Part shown: piece after piece, positions 28,525 to 37,786 of the stretch
Layout of the letters: every line of letters begins with the position of its first letter
Position numbering within the stretch: the stretch's first letter is position 1
Source of the DNA: Picocystis sp. L7
Lineage: Eukaryota > Chlorophyta > Picocystophyceae > Picocystales > Picocystaceae
Direction of reading: 5' to 3'
NCBI GenBank assembly: GCA_020975725.1
Contig: QXJR01000003.1
Location: 496,001-560,000 of the forward strand
Length of the DNA stretch: 64,000 nt
The notes under the pieces: generated by a model
What the model was told of the DNA's origin: nothing
The model's input: the letters and a program-made list of their open reading frames with translations, nothing else
The model's database searches: none
Position numbers and translations under genes: made by a program

Positions 28525-30174
28525 ATGGCGAAAGCGAACGCGCTTGCGCGCGGATGGAGCTTGCTGCGCACGTTCAGCGCGCGAGGAACGTCCTCTGCGT
28601 CCGAAAGAATGGCTTGCGATGCGCTGGTGGTGGGAGCTGGACCAGCGGGGCTCGCTTTCGCGATCCGGATGCGTCAAATTGATCCGGCGAAGAAAGTCTT
28701 GGTGCTCGAAAAAGCAGCCGAGTGTGGCGCTCACGAACTCTCCGGATGCGTGATTGATACCAGAGCGCTCACAGATCTGATACCCACGTGGAAGTCGGAC
28801 CAGACCTTCCCTGCCTTCGTAGAGGTGCAGGAGAACGAAGTGTTTCACGCCACGCCAAAGTCACTGAGGCGCATGCCTACACCTCCTGCCATGCACTCGT
28901 CGGGTGCAGTAGTAATGTCGCTGTCCCAACTGGTGCGTTGGATGGCAAAAAGGGCAGAGGAGATGGGAGCGGAGGTGCTTCCATCCTGCGCAGCCCAGAA
29001 AATGTGGCTAGCAAAGGGGAAGGTTGCTGGAGTGATGTCCAGCGGTGGAAGCCGAGTGCTTGCTAGGATTACCGTCCTGGCTGAAGGATGCCGTGGAAAC
29101 GTATCAGAGTCCATCATAGATAGCTTTCACTTGCGTGAGGGTTGCGACCCACCTACATATGGTCTGGGGCTGAAAGAAGTGTGGGAGGTGGAGCCAGCCA
29201 AGCACATCCCTGGCAGAGTCTGGCACATCACCGGTTGGCCATTAGAAGAGAAAGCCTATGGTGGAGGCTTCGTGTACCACGAGAAGGAGAAAGGCCGCGT
29301 GTCTGTGGGACTTGTCAGCGGACTAGATTACGAAAACCCTCACTTCAGCCCTTTCCACGAGTTCCAAATGTTCAAGACCCATCCAGAGGTCAGGAACTTG
29401 TTAGAAGGAGGCACCTGTTTACAGTATGGAGCTAGAGCGCTCAATGAAGGTGGATTTCAGTCTGTACCGCAATTACACTTCCCAGGCGGGGTTTTGCTGG
29501 GATGTGCAGGGGGGCTCTTGGACGTTGCCAGGATGAAAGGGGTGCATACCGCAATGATGTCTGGCATCCTTGCTGCCGATGCGGCCCAAAAGGCGCTTCA
29601 GCTCCCTGAAGAAAAGACAGATACTTCGGGGTATACCCATAGTTTGCACAACAGTTGGGTATGGAAGGAGCTGTACGAAGGACGGAATGTCCGACCTGGT
29701 TTTGCACGTGGGTGGCTGTTTGGCCTTGCGAATGCTGCCTTGGAATCTTTCTTTTTCAAGGGGAAAACACCCTGGACTCTGCACCATGCCAAAGCTGATC
29801 ATGAAACCACCCGGCTAGCTGCAGAACAAGAGCAAATCCAATATCCCAACCCCGATGGGAAACTCACTTTTGATGTCCAAACGTCGCTCCTTCGCAGCGG
29901 TATCACCAGTACCCATGGCAAAGCTTCCCACCTCCTCCTGCATGACGAAAACGTCCCCAACGAAATCAATTACAAGATGTATGCTGGGTTGGAGGAGAAG
30001 TACTGTCCTGCCAATGTATTCGAGTATATCGAGGAAGACACAGGAGGCAAAAAGCTGCAGATCAATGCTCAAAACTGCCTGCATTGCAAGGCATGCGAAA
30101 TCAAAGATCCCACCCGCAATATTCAGTGGACCCCGCCCGGAGATGGCGATGGTCCTAACTACACGCGTATGTAG
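28525..30174 (+). CDS. ETFDH: electron transfer flavoprotein-ubiquinone oxidoreductase (ETF-QO)
   Basis: A 549-residue protein. An N-terminal presequence rich in Ala/Arg/Ser (about 25 residues) points to mitochondria. The FAD-binding Rossmann motif is V-V-G-A-G-P-A-G near residue 35. Mid-protein blocks G-G-F-V-Y-H and L-L-G-C-A-G-G-L-L-D-V fit the family. The C-terminal ferredoxin-like domain carries the 4Fe-4S cysteines: C-P-A-N-V-F-E-Y and N-C-L-H-C-K-A-C-E-I-K-D-P. It passes electrons from ETF (fatty-acid beta-oxidation and amino-acid breakdown) to ubiquinone at the inner mitochondrial membrane. ATG 28525 is the first in frame; the longer frame opens with GTG. It converges on the Borealin gene. 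Confidence 0.95.
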   Translation: MAKANALARGWSLLRTFSARGTSSASERMACDALVVGAGPAGLAFAIRMRQIDPAKKVLVLEKAAECGAHELSGCVIDTRALTDLIPTWKSDQTFPAFVEVQENEVFHATPKSLRRMPTPPAMHSSGAVVMSLSQLVRWMAKRAEEMGAEVLPSCAAQKMWLAKGKVAGVMSSGGSRVLARITVLAEGCRGNVSESIIDSFHLREGCDPPTYGLGLKEVWEVEPAKHIPGRVWHITGWPLEEKAYGGGFVYHEKEKGRVSVGLVSGLDYENPHFSPFHEFQMFKTHPEVRNLLEGGTCLQYGARALNEGGFQSVPQLHFPGGVLLGCAGGLLDVARMKGVHTAMMSGILAADAAQKALQLPEEKTDTSGYTHSLHNSWVWKELYEGRNVRPGFARGWLFGLANAALESFFFKGKTPWTLHHAKADHETTRLAAEQEQIQYPNPDGKLTFDVQTSLLRSGITSTHGKASHLLLHDENVPNEINYKMYAGLEEKYCPANVFEYIEEDTGGKKLQINAQNCLHCKACEIKDPTRNIQWTPPGDGDGPNYTRM

Positions 30175-30284
30175 ACCTGAGTAGTTTCTGACACAGGAAC
30201 TGCAGAATGCACCCTCCATGTACATAGACATGTCTTGAGCCGCAGCGCGCTAGCACGGCTATCTTATTTTGTCGGAGCGATCTC

Positions 30285-31073
30285 TTATTGCACTTGGTTG
30301 AACTTTTCCATGATTGATTGTACCTGACTTTGCAACCCCATGAGCTTTGCCAGTGCCACTTCTCGTAGCTTGTCGGGCAACTCTGCCACTTGCGCCAAGT
30401 TGATCTCCGTCCCGTCCTCTGCCTTTAGCCTGAGACTGTTTTCCAGGTCCAGGGCTTCTCCCCCTCCGTCCACGTACAGCCCCAAGGGTGACCCGTTTTC
30501 CGAAAAGAACATTTCACTTGGTTTGGGCGCTCGTTTGGCTGTTGCTGGCATCAGCACCCTTCCTGGGGTCTTGGCAGCCCCCGGGCCCGGTGTGGTGAAG
30601 GGAAGTTGGCGATTGGGCGTCTTCACATCCGCCGCAGTGCTCCTTTTAGACCTTCGGAAAGCCGTTTTCGCTTCCGAGTGTGACGGATCTTCCTTTTTTC
30701 TTCCACCGCTGCGTGCAACGGTTCTCGGCACGGCCTGCTTGGGTGTGGCAGCCACGGCGAGGACGCCATCCCCCAGTTTGCAGTTGATGTTCTGCAGCAG
30801 CAAGGCATCGATGTCTTCGGAAAACTTCTCCCGAAACTCCTGAAGAGGCATCTTTCGCACTTTCTTGGGCATTTTGCGCAGCTGGAGCTTGAGTTCTTGT
30901 CTCAGCTCCGCGACTGCGTCGTCGGCCATGGCACGCAAGGCGACGCATTTCGCCTCCACCTCCTCCTCCAGCGCCTTCAGCGCCTCTTCCAGACCCGTTT
31001 CGGCCCTCGTGCTTCCTTCCACGTTCGTTTCCACCGGTGCCAGCGGCGCTCGGGAGCGTGTGGCGCGCGGCAT
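30285..31073 (-). CDS. Borealin-like chromosomal passenger complex subunit
   Basis: A 262-residue protein. The N-terminal helix (about residues 25-95) has L-R-K-M-P-K-K-V-R-K-M-P-L-Q-E-F, matching the Borealin consensus K-x-P-K-x-V-R-x-M-x-L-x-E-F, which forms the three-helix bundle with INCENP and Survivin. The middle is basic with T-P, S-P and R-S sites suited to mitotic kinases. The C-terminal about 70 residues (F-F-S-E-N-G-S-P-L-G-L-Y onward) resemble the Borealin C-terminal dimerisation domain, ending in a hydrophobic helix. Borealin targets Aurora B to centromeres and the midzone. ATG 31073 was chosen; the open frame upstream is low-complexity. It is divergent from U2A'. Confidence 0.75.
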   Translation of the reverse strand: MPRATRSRAPLAPVETNVEGSTRAETGLEEALKALEEEVEAKCVALRAMADDAVAELRQELKLQLRKMPKKVRKMPLQEFREKFSEDIDALLLQNINCKLGDGVLAVAATPKQAVPRTVARSGGRKKEDPSHSEAKTAFRRSKRSTAADVKTPNRQLPFTTPGPGAAKTPGRVLMPATAKRAPKPSEMFFSENGSPLGLYVDGGGEALDLENSLRLKAEDGTEINLAQVAELPDKLREVALAKLMGLQSQVQSIMEKFNQVQ

Positions 31074-31575
31074 GGCCGTGCTTTCGTCGTCGAAATGTTT
31101 CCCAATTTGTGAAATCGAAGGGGACAGACCACTCGAACGGACATCCCAGCCACCTCTCCTCGACGGGCCACGGTGCACAGGGGCAAAAAGGTCACGGACG
31201 GGAAGCGAGGGAACGTCGGGAAGGGAAGGGGATCGGTGGAGGCCTCGTCGGGACGGGACGAAACGGGGAGGAAGGGTGGGGGAAGTCATCGGGGAAAGCT
31301 GGGGCGAAGGAAACGCGGCAGGACGAGGATCGAGCCGGACGTCCTCGACGGGTCGTGTCTTCGGATCCCTCCTCTTTCTTCCCTCGAACTCCGTCCCTCT
31401 CCCCCCCGAGGGACCGTTGGGCGTTCCTTCCTCCCCCTCCGCGTCGGTCCGTTTCCTCTGCGAGGATCGGTCTTCGACCGCCCGTTTCGGGAACGCCACG
31501 AGGATCGATCCCAGGAAACGAACCGAAGGAAAGAAACCGAATCGCGCTGGATTGGAAGCGTGGCGGCTTGGTTCA
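31074..31575. promoter_or_regulatory. divergent intergenic region of Borealin and U2A'
   Basis: A 502-base space between two head-to-head nuclear genes. Open frames cross it on both strands but translate to low-complexity Arg/Ser/Pro sequence. No recognisable element was seen. Confidence 0.4.
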
Positions 31576-32415
31576 ATGGCGGATTACGGACGCCGCCTGG
31601 CGGGCAAGTTGACCGCCGACCTGGTGCTGGAATCTCCCCAGGGACTCAACCCCGTGGGCGACTACGAGCTGGACCTGCGGCGGAACAAACTCTCCGTGAT
31701 CGAAAACCTAGGCGCCACAAGGGACCAGTTCGAAAGCATCGACTTCTCCGACAACGAAATCATGCGACTAGACGGGTTCCCGAGGCTCCTCAAGATGGAA
31801 CAGCTCCTCTTCAATCGGAACCGGATCTACAAAATCGAGAGGAGGATAGGAGGTGAGGAATGGAAGACGAACTGAGGTTGGACGAACCGATAGGAAGACC
31901 GAAGTGCTGACGACGAATCGTCCGGTGGATGTTGCGCCTGCGTAGATTCGATCCCCAATCTCACTCGACTCATCTTGACGGGGAATAAAATTAGCAATCT
32001 GACGGACCTGGATCCGCTTGAGGTCTTGCAAAAGTTGGAGATGCTCAGTCTGGTAGATAACCCAGTGGTGAAAAAGCCACAATACAGGCTGTATGCGATC
32101 CACAAGATTCCAAGCCTGAGGGTGCTTGACTACCAGAAGGTGAAAGATTTCGAGAGGAAACAGGCAAGGGAATTGTTTGGTACCAAGGAAGGGGTAGAAG
32201 CCATCAGGGCTGCGGATACGACGCAGGAAGAAGACCAGGAACCAGTGGCCGAGGTAGAACATCCCTCTCCAGAGCAATTGGCAGCATTGCGCTTGGCAAT
32301 AGCCAATGCCAAATCACTTGAAGAAGTATCTAGGTTAGAAGCAGCACTGCAACGTGGTCAGATTCCTGAGGAAATAAAGCAGGCGGCAATGGCAGAGCCT
32401 ATGGAAGAGGGATGA
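31576..32415 (+). CDS. U2 small nuclear ribonucleoprotein A' (U2A'/Lea1), two exons
   Basis: Exons 31576-31852 and 31946-32415 are joined across a 93-base intron (donor GTGAGG, acceptor TAG, phase 1), giving 248 residues against 255 in human U2A'. The leucine-rich repeats follow the family exactly: L-D-L-R-R-N-K-L-S-V-I-E-N-L-G, I-D-F-S-D-N-E-I, L-L-F-N-R-N-R-I, then after the junction L-I-L-T-G-N-K-I, L-S-L-V-D-N-P-V, and the LRR cap Y-R-L-Y-A-I-H-K-I-P-S-L-R-V-L-D. U2A' pairs with U2B'' on U2 snRNA stem-loop IV and acts in branch-point recognition. A helical acidic C-terminal tail follows. The junction restores a codon (GAT) and the LRR spacing. Confidence 0.93.
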
Positions 32416-32497
32416 CGAAAGCTGAAAGCAAGAGTTCGGCTTGCAAATTTTTTGATTCTTCACTTGCAGATGCGTCCTCGCACAGGTGTGGCATTTC

Positions 32498-33168
32498 TCA
32501 TGCAATACGCGCACGGCTTACGAGTTGCTGTCGCTGGAGCTCTTCCACTATTTGCTCCATAGCACCCTCACCAACTGTGTAAGACGGGCAGCGGCGCATG
32601 CACTGCCTGCCATTGCGAAGTGGGGTAACTGGCAGGCAATCACACGTGCAAACCTCGACCATGTTGCCATCGGGGTCGTGAAAAAAAACCTGCTCAATTT
32701 TGACCATGTGCTCGACAACCGAACTCCTCACATAGTTGATCCCATGCGTGGTGAGGCTGGACTCTACTTCCTGCAGACTGTCACAAGTGAACGAAATGTG
32801 ATCTCCCTTGGGGTTGATTGGCGATGGGTTTGGCGAACTCTTGTTGCCGATCTTCAGGAGGTGTATGCCAATCCCATAGTTGAAGAGCCTTGAATGGACA
32901 GGGGGAAGGAGCGCACGCACGATTTCAGGTCAGCACATCAACCGAGACAAGCGCAACACCAGCGGCATTCGAACAAATTCGCTCACCATGCCCCATCGAA
33001 ATCAAAAGAATCTGGACGCTTGATCTCAACGAATCCAAGGACATCTCGGTAGAACTCGAGCGATTTGGTCAGGCTCGAGCACACTCTGCTGATGTGGTTG
33101 ATTTGTCGCAACGGGAGCGGGGTTTTTCCCCTCCCTCTTTCCCGTCTAAGTTCTTCCAACCAGTCCAT
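32498..33168 (-). CDS. glyoxalase/VOC-superfamily protein, two exons
   Basis: Exons 33168-32987 and 32888-32498 flank a 98-base intron (donor GTGAGC, acceptor AAG, phase 2), giving 190 residues. The join recreates D-F-D-G-A-W-L-F-N-Y-G-I-G-I-H-L-L, as in plant lactoylglutathione lyase-like proteins. Other family blocks are I-N-H-I-S-R-V-C-S-S-L, F-Y-R-D-V-L-G-F-V, D-H-I-S-F-T-C and V-F-F-H-D-P-D-G-N-M-V-E-V-C. The metal-binding His and Glu of the two beta-alpha-beta repeats appear present (N-H-I, H-I-S-F, M-V-E). The substrate is unknown; it is not classical glyoxalase I. The leader before the domain is short and basic. ATG 33168 was chosen. It converges on U2A'. Confidence 0.9.
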
Positions 33169-34231
33169 CCTTTCGAGCACGTCCTGCGTGCTCCTTTCGC
33201 TCCCGCTCTCTCCGTTGGACGCGTTTTCTCGCCCTCCTTTCTCATTCCAATGGTTTTTCCACCTCTTGCACCCTCCATCCTGCTCTCGCATCGCTCCTGC
33301 ATCAAGCTGTCGCCTCGCACGCGGGCTCGTTCGTTCCGGAGCCATCTTTCCAACGGCCACACGCACCCAGATCTCCTCCGATCTGGGCCCATCCCTTCTC
33401 GAACCCGGTTCTCCACGCGGGATCCTTCCGGTTCGAACCGGACCTCGTTCCGGGTCGAACCCGGATCCCATCGGGTCTATCTTCTGGGGGAAAGCGACGT
33501 GTCGGAGACGTGACAGGTGACACGTGACACGTGATCTCCCCCTCAGAATCCCCCCACGACCCCGGGGGGAAAGAATGCTGACCTGGCAGGGCGACCGACC
33601 CCCCCGCCCTCGTTCCCGCCAGATCTCGAGCACCTTCCTCGCGGCCATGCCGTGGTCGGCTTTCTGCGCGACGCGCCGAGCGCGATCGCCGTCCGAGCAG
33701 CGGCGTTCCAGGATCCGTTTCCACGACGGGAAGTCTCGAAGCTTCGTCTGGGAAAGGAGACATCGCGAGAATCGGTTGGACGATGGTTTCGAAAAGCCTC
33801 CCTCGTCACCTGCGACCACAGACGAAGCCTCGCACGGTGCGGCTTCTCTCTCCCAAACAAGCGACGAATGCGAAGCAAACATCGCCCGTCGACACGTCTT
33901 CCCGACCTGTGCGTGCGAAGCAGCGATTCGCTTCCGTCGTCGCAGGATCTCCCGCGGCTGCCATCCATCCTTCTCCAAACCTTTCCCACAGCGCACGGAT
34001 CCGATCCACAACTTCGCCGTTTCTCCCACCGCGACCTCGCCATCCTTCCGTCCGAGATGCTTCCATGCAGACCACCGGTCCCAACGGCGTTCTAGGCTTC
34101 GTGGAGGACATCCATGGCGGCTGGAAGGAAGCTTGGATTCGTGCGAAACTGGCAAACTGGTTCCAACCGACGTCCAGTTGGATTTCAGAGGACGGGTGTC
34201 GATTCGATTCGCCTTTTGTCGTCGCTGCACC
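33169..34231. promoter_or_regulatory. divergent intergenic region with GGTTCGAACC palindromes
   Basis: A 1,063-base space between the head-to-head VOC and TPR genes. A cluster at 33398-33464 contains the perfect 14-base palindrome CCGGTTCGAACCGG (33428-33441) and CCGGGTCGAACCCGG (33450-33464). Similar palindromes occur in three other divergent spaces in this window. The plus-strand frame of the TPR gene is open back to 33524 but is low in conserved character. Confidence 0.5.
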
Positions 34232-36034
34232 ATGAGGCGCCGACGCTTCTGGAAGCGAAATCAAACGCTCCTGTGTGCGCTGTCGACGCTCGGACTCGTC
34301 GCACTCTGGATGGCGTTCCTGCGAACCCCCAATCCGTCGCCGCGCGTGCGTAGCGCGTGTGCGCCGAACGTGTCGCGACTGGGTGTGTATGGAGACGTCG
34401 GAGATCCGCAGATTCGAGCCTCCTCTCCTTCTCCAAAGGCCAGAGCGCTCTTTCGACAAGGTATGAGCCTGGCCTACGGACTCGCCACAGAAGAAGCGCT
34501 GATCACGCTGAACGAAGCCGTGCGCGAGGATCCTTCCTGCGTCATGTGCCACTGGGGGATCGCTTACGTGGTAGGGCCCAACTTCAACAAAGACCTCACG
34601 AAGGAAGAAAGGGAACAATGCTTCCGTTCCATCAAGACTGCGCAGAAGCTCGTGAAATCCAAGGGATTGCAAGGGAAAAGGTCGAAGACGCACGATCTGG
34701 AAGTTGCGTACGTGAACGCAATGGCAGCACGTTTCCCTAGCACGGAAAAAGAATGGACAGCCGGTGGTGAAGAGTGGGGGTTCTCGCTGAAATATGCCGA
34801 AGCAATGGAAAAGATTTGCTTTCGGTTCAAGGGAGAGTGGACCCCTTGTGTCTTGTATGCCCAGGCCATGATGGAGTCCACTCCGTGGAGATACTATCAA
34901 GAGAACGGACAGCTCAAACCATCCATGCAAAGAGTGTATCGGATGTTGAGCGAGGTCTTGTCTTCACAGCAGGGAGCTTATCATCCACAAGCTTTGCACC
35001 TCATGATACACCTGACCGAGGCTGCTCCTGAATTGTCCGATCGTGCACTTGGTGAAGAGGCTGCAGATCGTCTGGCATACATGGCTGGGGAGAAGTACGG
35101 CGTGACTCACTTGTTGCACATGCCAGGCCATACATACCTGAGGATAGGAAGATGGGCAGACTGCGTGCGGGTCAATGCAAGGGCTGTAGCTGCAGACACA
35201 CTCTGGATGGAGAATTGCTTGCAACCGTACTTTCCTGGCCACCAAAGGGCGCAGCTAGTGGCAGGAGCAATGATGAATGGCAACGTCACCATGGCTCTCA
35301 AGCACTCGTTTTCCGCAGCAGAGATGAGGTTGCGTGGAGAGCAACTTTCCATCGAACCTCCACTAAGCGAGCCCTACGCCCTTCCCGTTGTACTTGCTCG
35401 TTTCGGAATGTGGACAGAGATCCTTAATCTTCGCCATGCCCTTGGAACTGCTGGAAACAACTCCACGTTGCTTGGTGGATATTTCACCTTCTGTCTCTGG
35501 AAGTACGCAGAAGGAATGGCACTTGCAGGCAAAGGTGACTTGGAGGGTGCGCAAGCAGTGCTGCAGGATCTACAACGCTCTGCCCAGAGCGTTCCTCCGG
35601 ACGAAATCCCTTCACAGCATAGGTTTTGGCCTGCGCACGAGGTCCTCGCTTCCACCATGGTGCTGACCTTGCAAGCACGTTTGTCCCAATTACGCTTGGA
35701 AACCCAGCAAGCCATCCGCCTGCTGGAAGAAGCAATAAGGCAGCATTCGCCCATCCCGTATATGGAGCCTGAACACTGGTACCTTCCCTTGAAGCAGTGC
35801 CTAGGGAAGTTGCTTGTCGATGAGAAGGAGTACACGAAAGCGATGCGTGTCTATCGGGAGGATTTGGCAGACCATCCTCTGAATGCTTGGTCGTACTTGG
35901 GCATGGCTCAAGCGTACAGTCGAAGGGATGGAAGCGGATCAGCCAAGGCCGTCCACTATTACCTCCGCTTCCAGGACGCTTGGGCAAGGGCGGTAGTTTC
36001 CATACACAGTTCCTGTTGCGAGTTCGGTTGTTGA
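34232..36034 (+). CDS. tetratricopeptide-repeat protein with N-terminal membrane anchor
   Basis: A 600-residue protein. Residues 1-10 are very basic and residues about 11-27 form a hydrophobic segment, so it should be a signal anchor with the rest in the lumen or outside. TPR-type helical pairs follow. The block D-P-S-C-V-M-C-H-W-G-I-A-Y-V-V-G-P-N-F-N and the later H-M-P-G-H-T-Y-L-R-I-G-R-W are typical of a TPR family common in bacteria, where they are M-C-x-W-G-x-A-x-x-x-G-P-N and H-M-P-S/G-H-I-Y-x-R-x-G-x-Y. The role is unknown. Paired cysteines (C-V-M-C) and several N-x-S/T sites fit an oxidising compartment. The first ATG of the conserved part was used. Confidence 0.8.
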   Translation: MRRRRFWKRNQTLLCALSTLGLVALWMAFLRTPNPSPRVRSACAPNVSRLGVYGDVGDPQIRASSPSPKARALFRQGMSLAYGLATEEALITLNEAVREDPSCVMCHWGIAYVVGPNFNKDLTKEEREQCFRSIKTAQKLVKSKGLQGKRSKTHDLEVAYVNAMAARFPSTEKEWTAGGEEWGFSLKYAEAMEKICFRFKGEWTPCVLYAQAMMESTPWRYYQENGQLKPSMQRVYRMLSEVLSSQQGAYHPQALHLMIHLTEAAPELSDRALGEEAADRLAYMAGEKYGVTHLLHMPGHTYLRIGRWADCVRVNARAVAADTLWMENCLQPYFPGHQRAQLVAGAMMNGNVTMALKHSFSAAEMRLRGEQLSIEPPLSEPYALPVVLARFGMWTEILNLRHALGTAGNNSTLLGGYFTFCLWKYAEGMALAGKGDLEGAQAVLQDLQRSAQSVPPDEIPSQHRFWPAHEVLASTMVLTLQARLSQLRLETQQAIRLLEEAIRQHSPIPYMEPEHWYLPLKQCLGKLLVDEKEYTKAMRVYREDLADHPLNAWSYLGMAQAYSRRDGSGSAKAVHYYLRFQDAWARAVVSIHSSCCEFGC

Positions 36035-36401
36035 AGTCTCCTGTACTTGATTTTTCGGCTTGTCATGTTCCTAGGCCTGCACACCGGTTACGTGTCGGAA
36101 TTCATCCGCGTTCATCCTCCACTGGACCCCAACAGTGTTTTTCAGCCGCGTCTCAATCGATCACGTGGATGGCGTTTCAGAACAGGAAAGTTCCCACCGC
36201 ATCTTCTGAAACCCTCCAGAACCTGGCTCCCGGGGGGCGGAGGCGGGTGTCGGCGGCCGTCGTTTCGGTTCACCGGAAGATTCCTTCCGATTCATCGGGA
36301 CGATCCGTTCCAATCGATTGGGAAACGGTCTTCCAATCCCAAGGGGAACAGACCCGAATGGCCGTCCCAGGCGATCCATTCGACGAACGGATTGATGCGC
36401 G
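36035..36401. other. intergenic spacer
   Basis: 367 bases between the TPR gene and P5C reductase, both plus strand. It presumably holds the P5CR promoter. Nothing else was recognised. Confidence 0.5.
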
Positions 36402-37346
36402 ATGGCGCGTTCGCGCGCATGCTTGGCGATCGTGCGACGAACGGGACGCACTTTCAGGCGTGGTGGACGCTGCACGAGCAGCGTGACCTCCGAAGAGACC
36501 CCTCCGGAAAGCGAGGTCGAGCACGGGAGCGACATCCAGCGCACGATCGGATTCATCGGCGCCGGTAAGATGGCCGAAGCGCTCATACGTGGATTCGCGG
36601 CGTCTGGTCTCGTGGATACAGACAGCATGTCGGCTGCAGACCTCTCCTCCAAGCGCAGGAAAGCCATGGGAGAGATGGGCGTGCACGCCCAGAAGACGCT
36701 CGAGCCCGAAACGGCGGTGGGCAGCGCGGATGTGGTCGTCTTGGCGGTCAAACCGCAGGACGTGCACGCCATTCTGGAGCGCATCGAGCTTCAAAAAGAC
36801 CAGCTTCTAGTTTCTGTGGCTGCTGGACTCACCTGCGAATCGTTGGAGAAGACCCTGCCTCCGAACTCGAGGGTCATCCGCGTCATGCCCAACACGCCTG
36901 CGCTCGTAGGTGCAGGTGCCACGGCGTATTGCCTGGGAACGCATGCCACGGAAGAAGACGGAGATGTTGTGCAGAAGCTTTTCTCGTCGATTGGTTGCGC
37001 CATTCAAGTCAAAGAATCCCACATGGATGCAGTCACCGGACTCAGCGGGAGTGGACCGGCATACTGCTTCCTGGTGTTGGAAGCCATGGCAGATGGGGGT
37101 GTCTTGGCTGGATTGCCAAGGGAGACGGCCACCAAATTGGCCGCGCAAACCATGCTCGGGGCTGCAAAGATGGTGCTCAACGAGGACGAAGAGGAGCTCA
37201 TGCATCCCGGGGTCCTGAAAGATGCTGTGGCATCTCCAGGCGGGACCACCATCACCGGCCTGCACGTGTTGGAATGCGAGGGCGTTCGTTCTGCGTTTCA
37301 AAAGGCCGTGGCCGCTGCCTCCCGGAGGTCGAAGGAGTTGTCTTGA
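36402..37346 (+). CDS. P5CR: pyrroline-5-carboxylate reductase
   Basis: A 314-residue enzyme that reduces pyrroline-5-carboxylate to proline with NAD(P)H, the last step of proline synthesis. The Rossmann motif G-F-I-G-A-G-K-M-A-E-A-L begins near residue 50. V-A-G-L and R-V-M-P-N-T-P-A follow, then the family signature around S-G-S-G-P-A-Y and the dimerisation block D-A-V-A-S-P-G-G-T-T-I. The C-terminus is complete. The 45-residue extension before the domain (R-S-R-A-C-L-A-I-V-R-R-T-G-R and Ser/Thr-rich) looks like a transit peptide for plastid or mitochondrion. There is no intron. Confidence 0.96.
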   Translation: MARSRACLAIVRRTGRTFRRGGRCTSSVTSEETPPESEVEHGSDIQRTIGFIGAGKMAEALIRGFAASGLVDTDSMSAADLSSKRRKAMGEMGVHAQKTLEPETAVGSADVVVLAVKPQDVHAILERIELQKDQLLVSVAAGLTCESLEKTLPPNSRVIRVMPNTPALVGAGATAYCLGTHATEEDGDVVQKLFSSIGCAIQVKESHMDAVTGLSGSGPAYCFLVLEAMADGGVLAGLPRETATKLAAQTMLGAAKMVLNEDEEELMHPGVLKDAVASPGGTTITGLHVLECEGVRSAFQKAVAAASRRSKELS

Positions 37347-37786
37347 TGCATGGCGACCTGGCTCACATCGGCGAATGTTTGCTGGCACTCGGTTCTCAAC
37401 GGCACATGCACTTGTTTTTTATTCTGCTACGCACTGGGGGTGAAATCAATGCGAGGATCGCCTCCAATCGATCCACACCACATCATTCTTTGTGTCCTTT
37501 GCATCGGGCATCGATCTGCATGGATCGAGCGCTTGCATCCATCCTCTGTGTTCTCCATCCGCTTTCCATGGACACAGCTGCATTCCCCTCGCTCCCCTCC
37601 CCAGTGTGCGTCGCACCCATGCTTGTCCTTCCATTCCTACTTTCTCTTCTTTTTCTTCAGGGAGGGTGTCGGATTGGTCTCTCCCGTCTTCGGTTGGATC
37701 CATCTCCCGGGATGGAATCCACCCCGCCATGATTCCATCGCCATTCCAGGAACCACGTCGGTCGGTGGTGCAGGCGTCGCGCAGCG
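37347..37786. other. intergenic spacer
   Basis: 440 bases between P5CR and CDKAL1, both plus strand, with pyrimidine-rich patches near 37635-37660. No gene, repeat or RNA was recognised. Confidence 0.5.

Noticed and set aside
33524-34231. Extra 236 codons in frame before the TPR protein.
   Set aside because: The stretch is Arg/Ser/Pro-rich and contains palindromes. The ATG at 34232 gives a clean basic-hydrophobic signal anchor that fits a true N-terminus.
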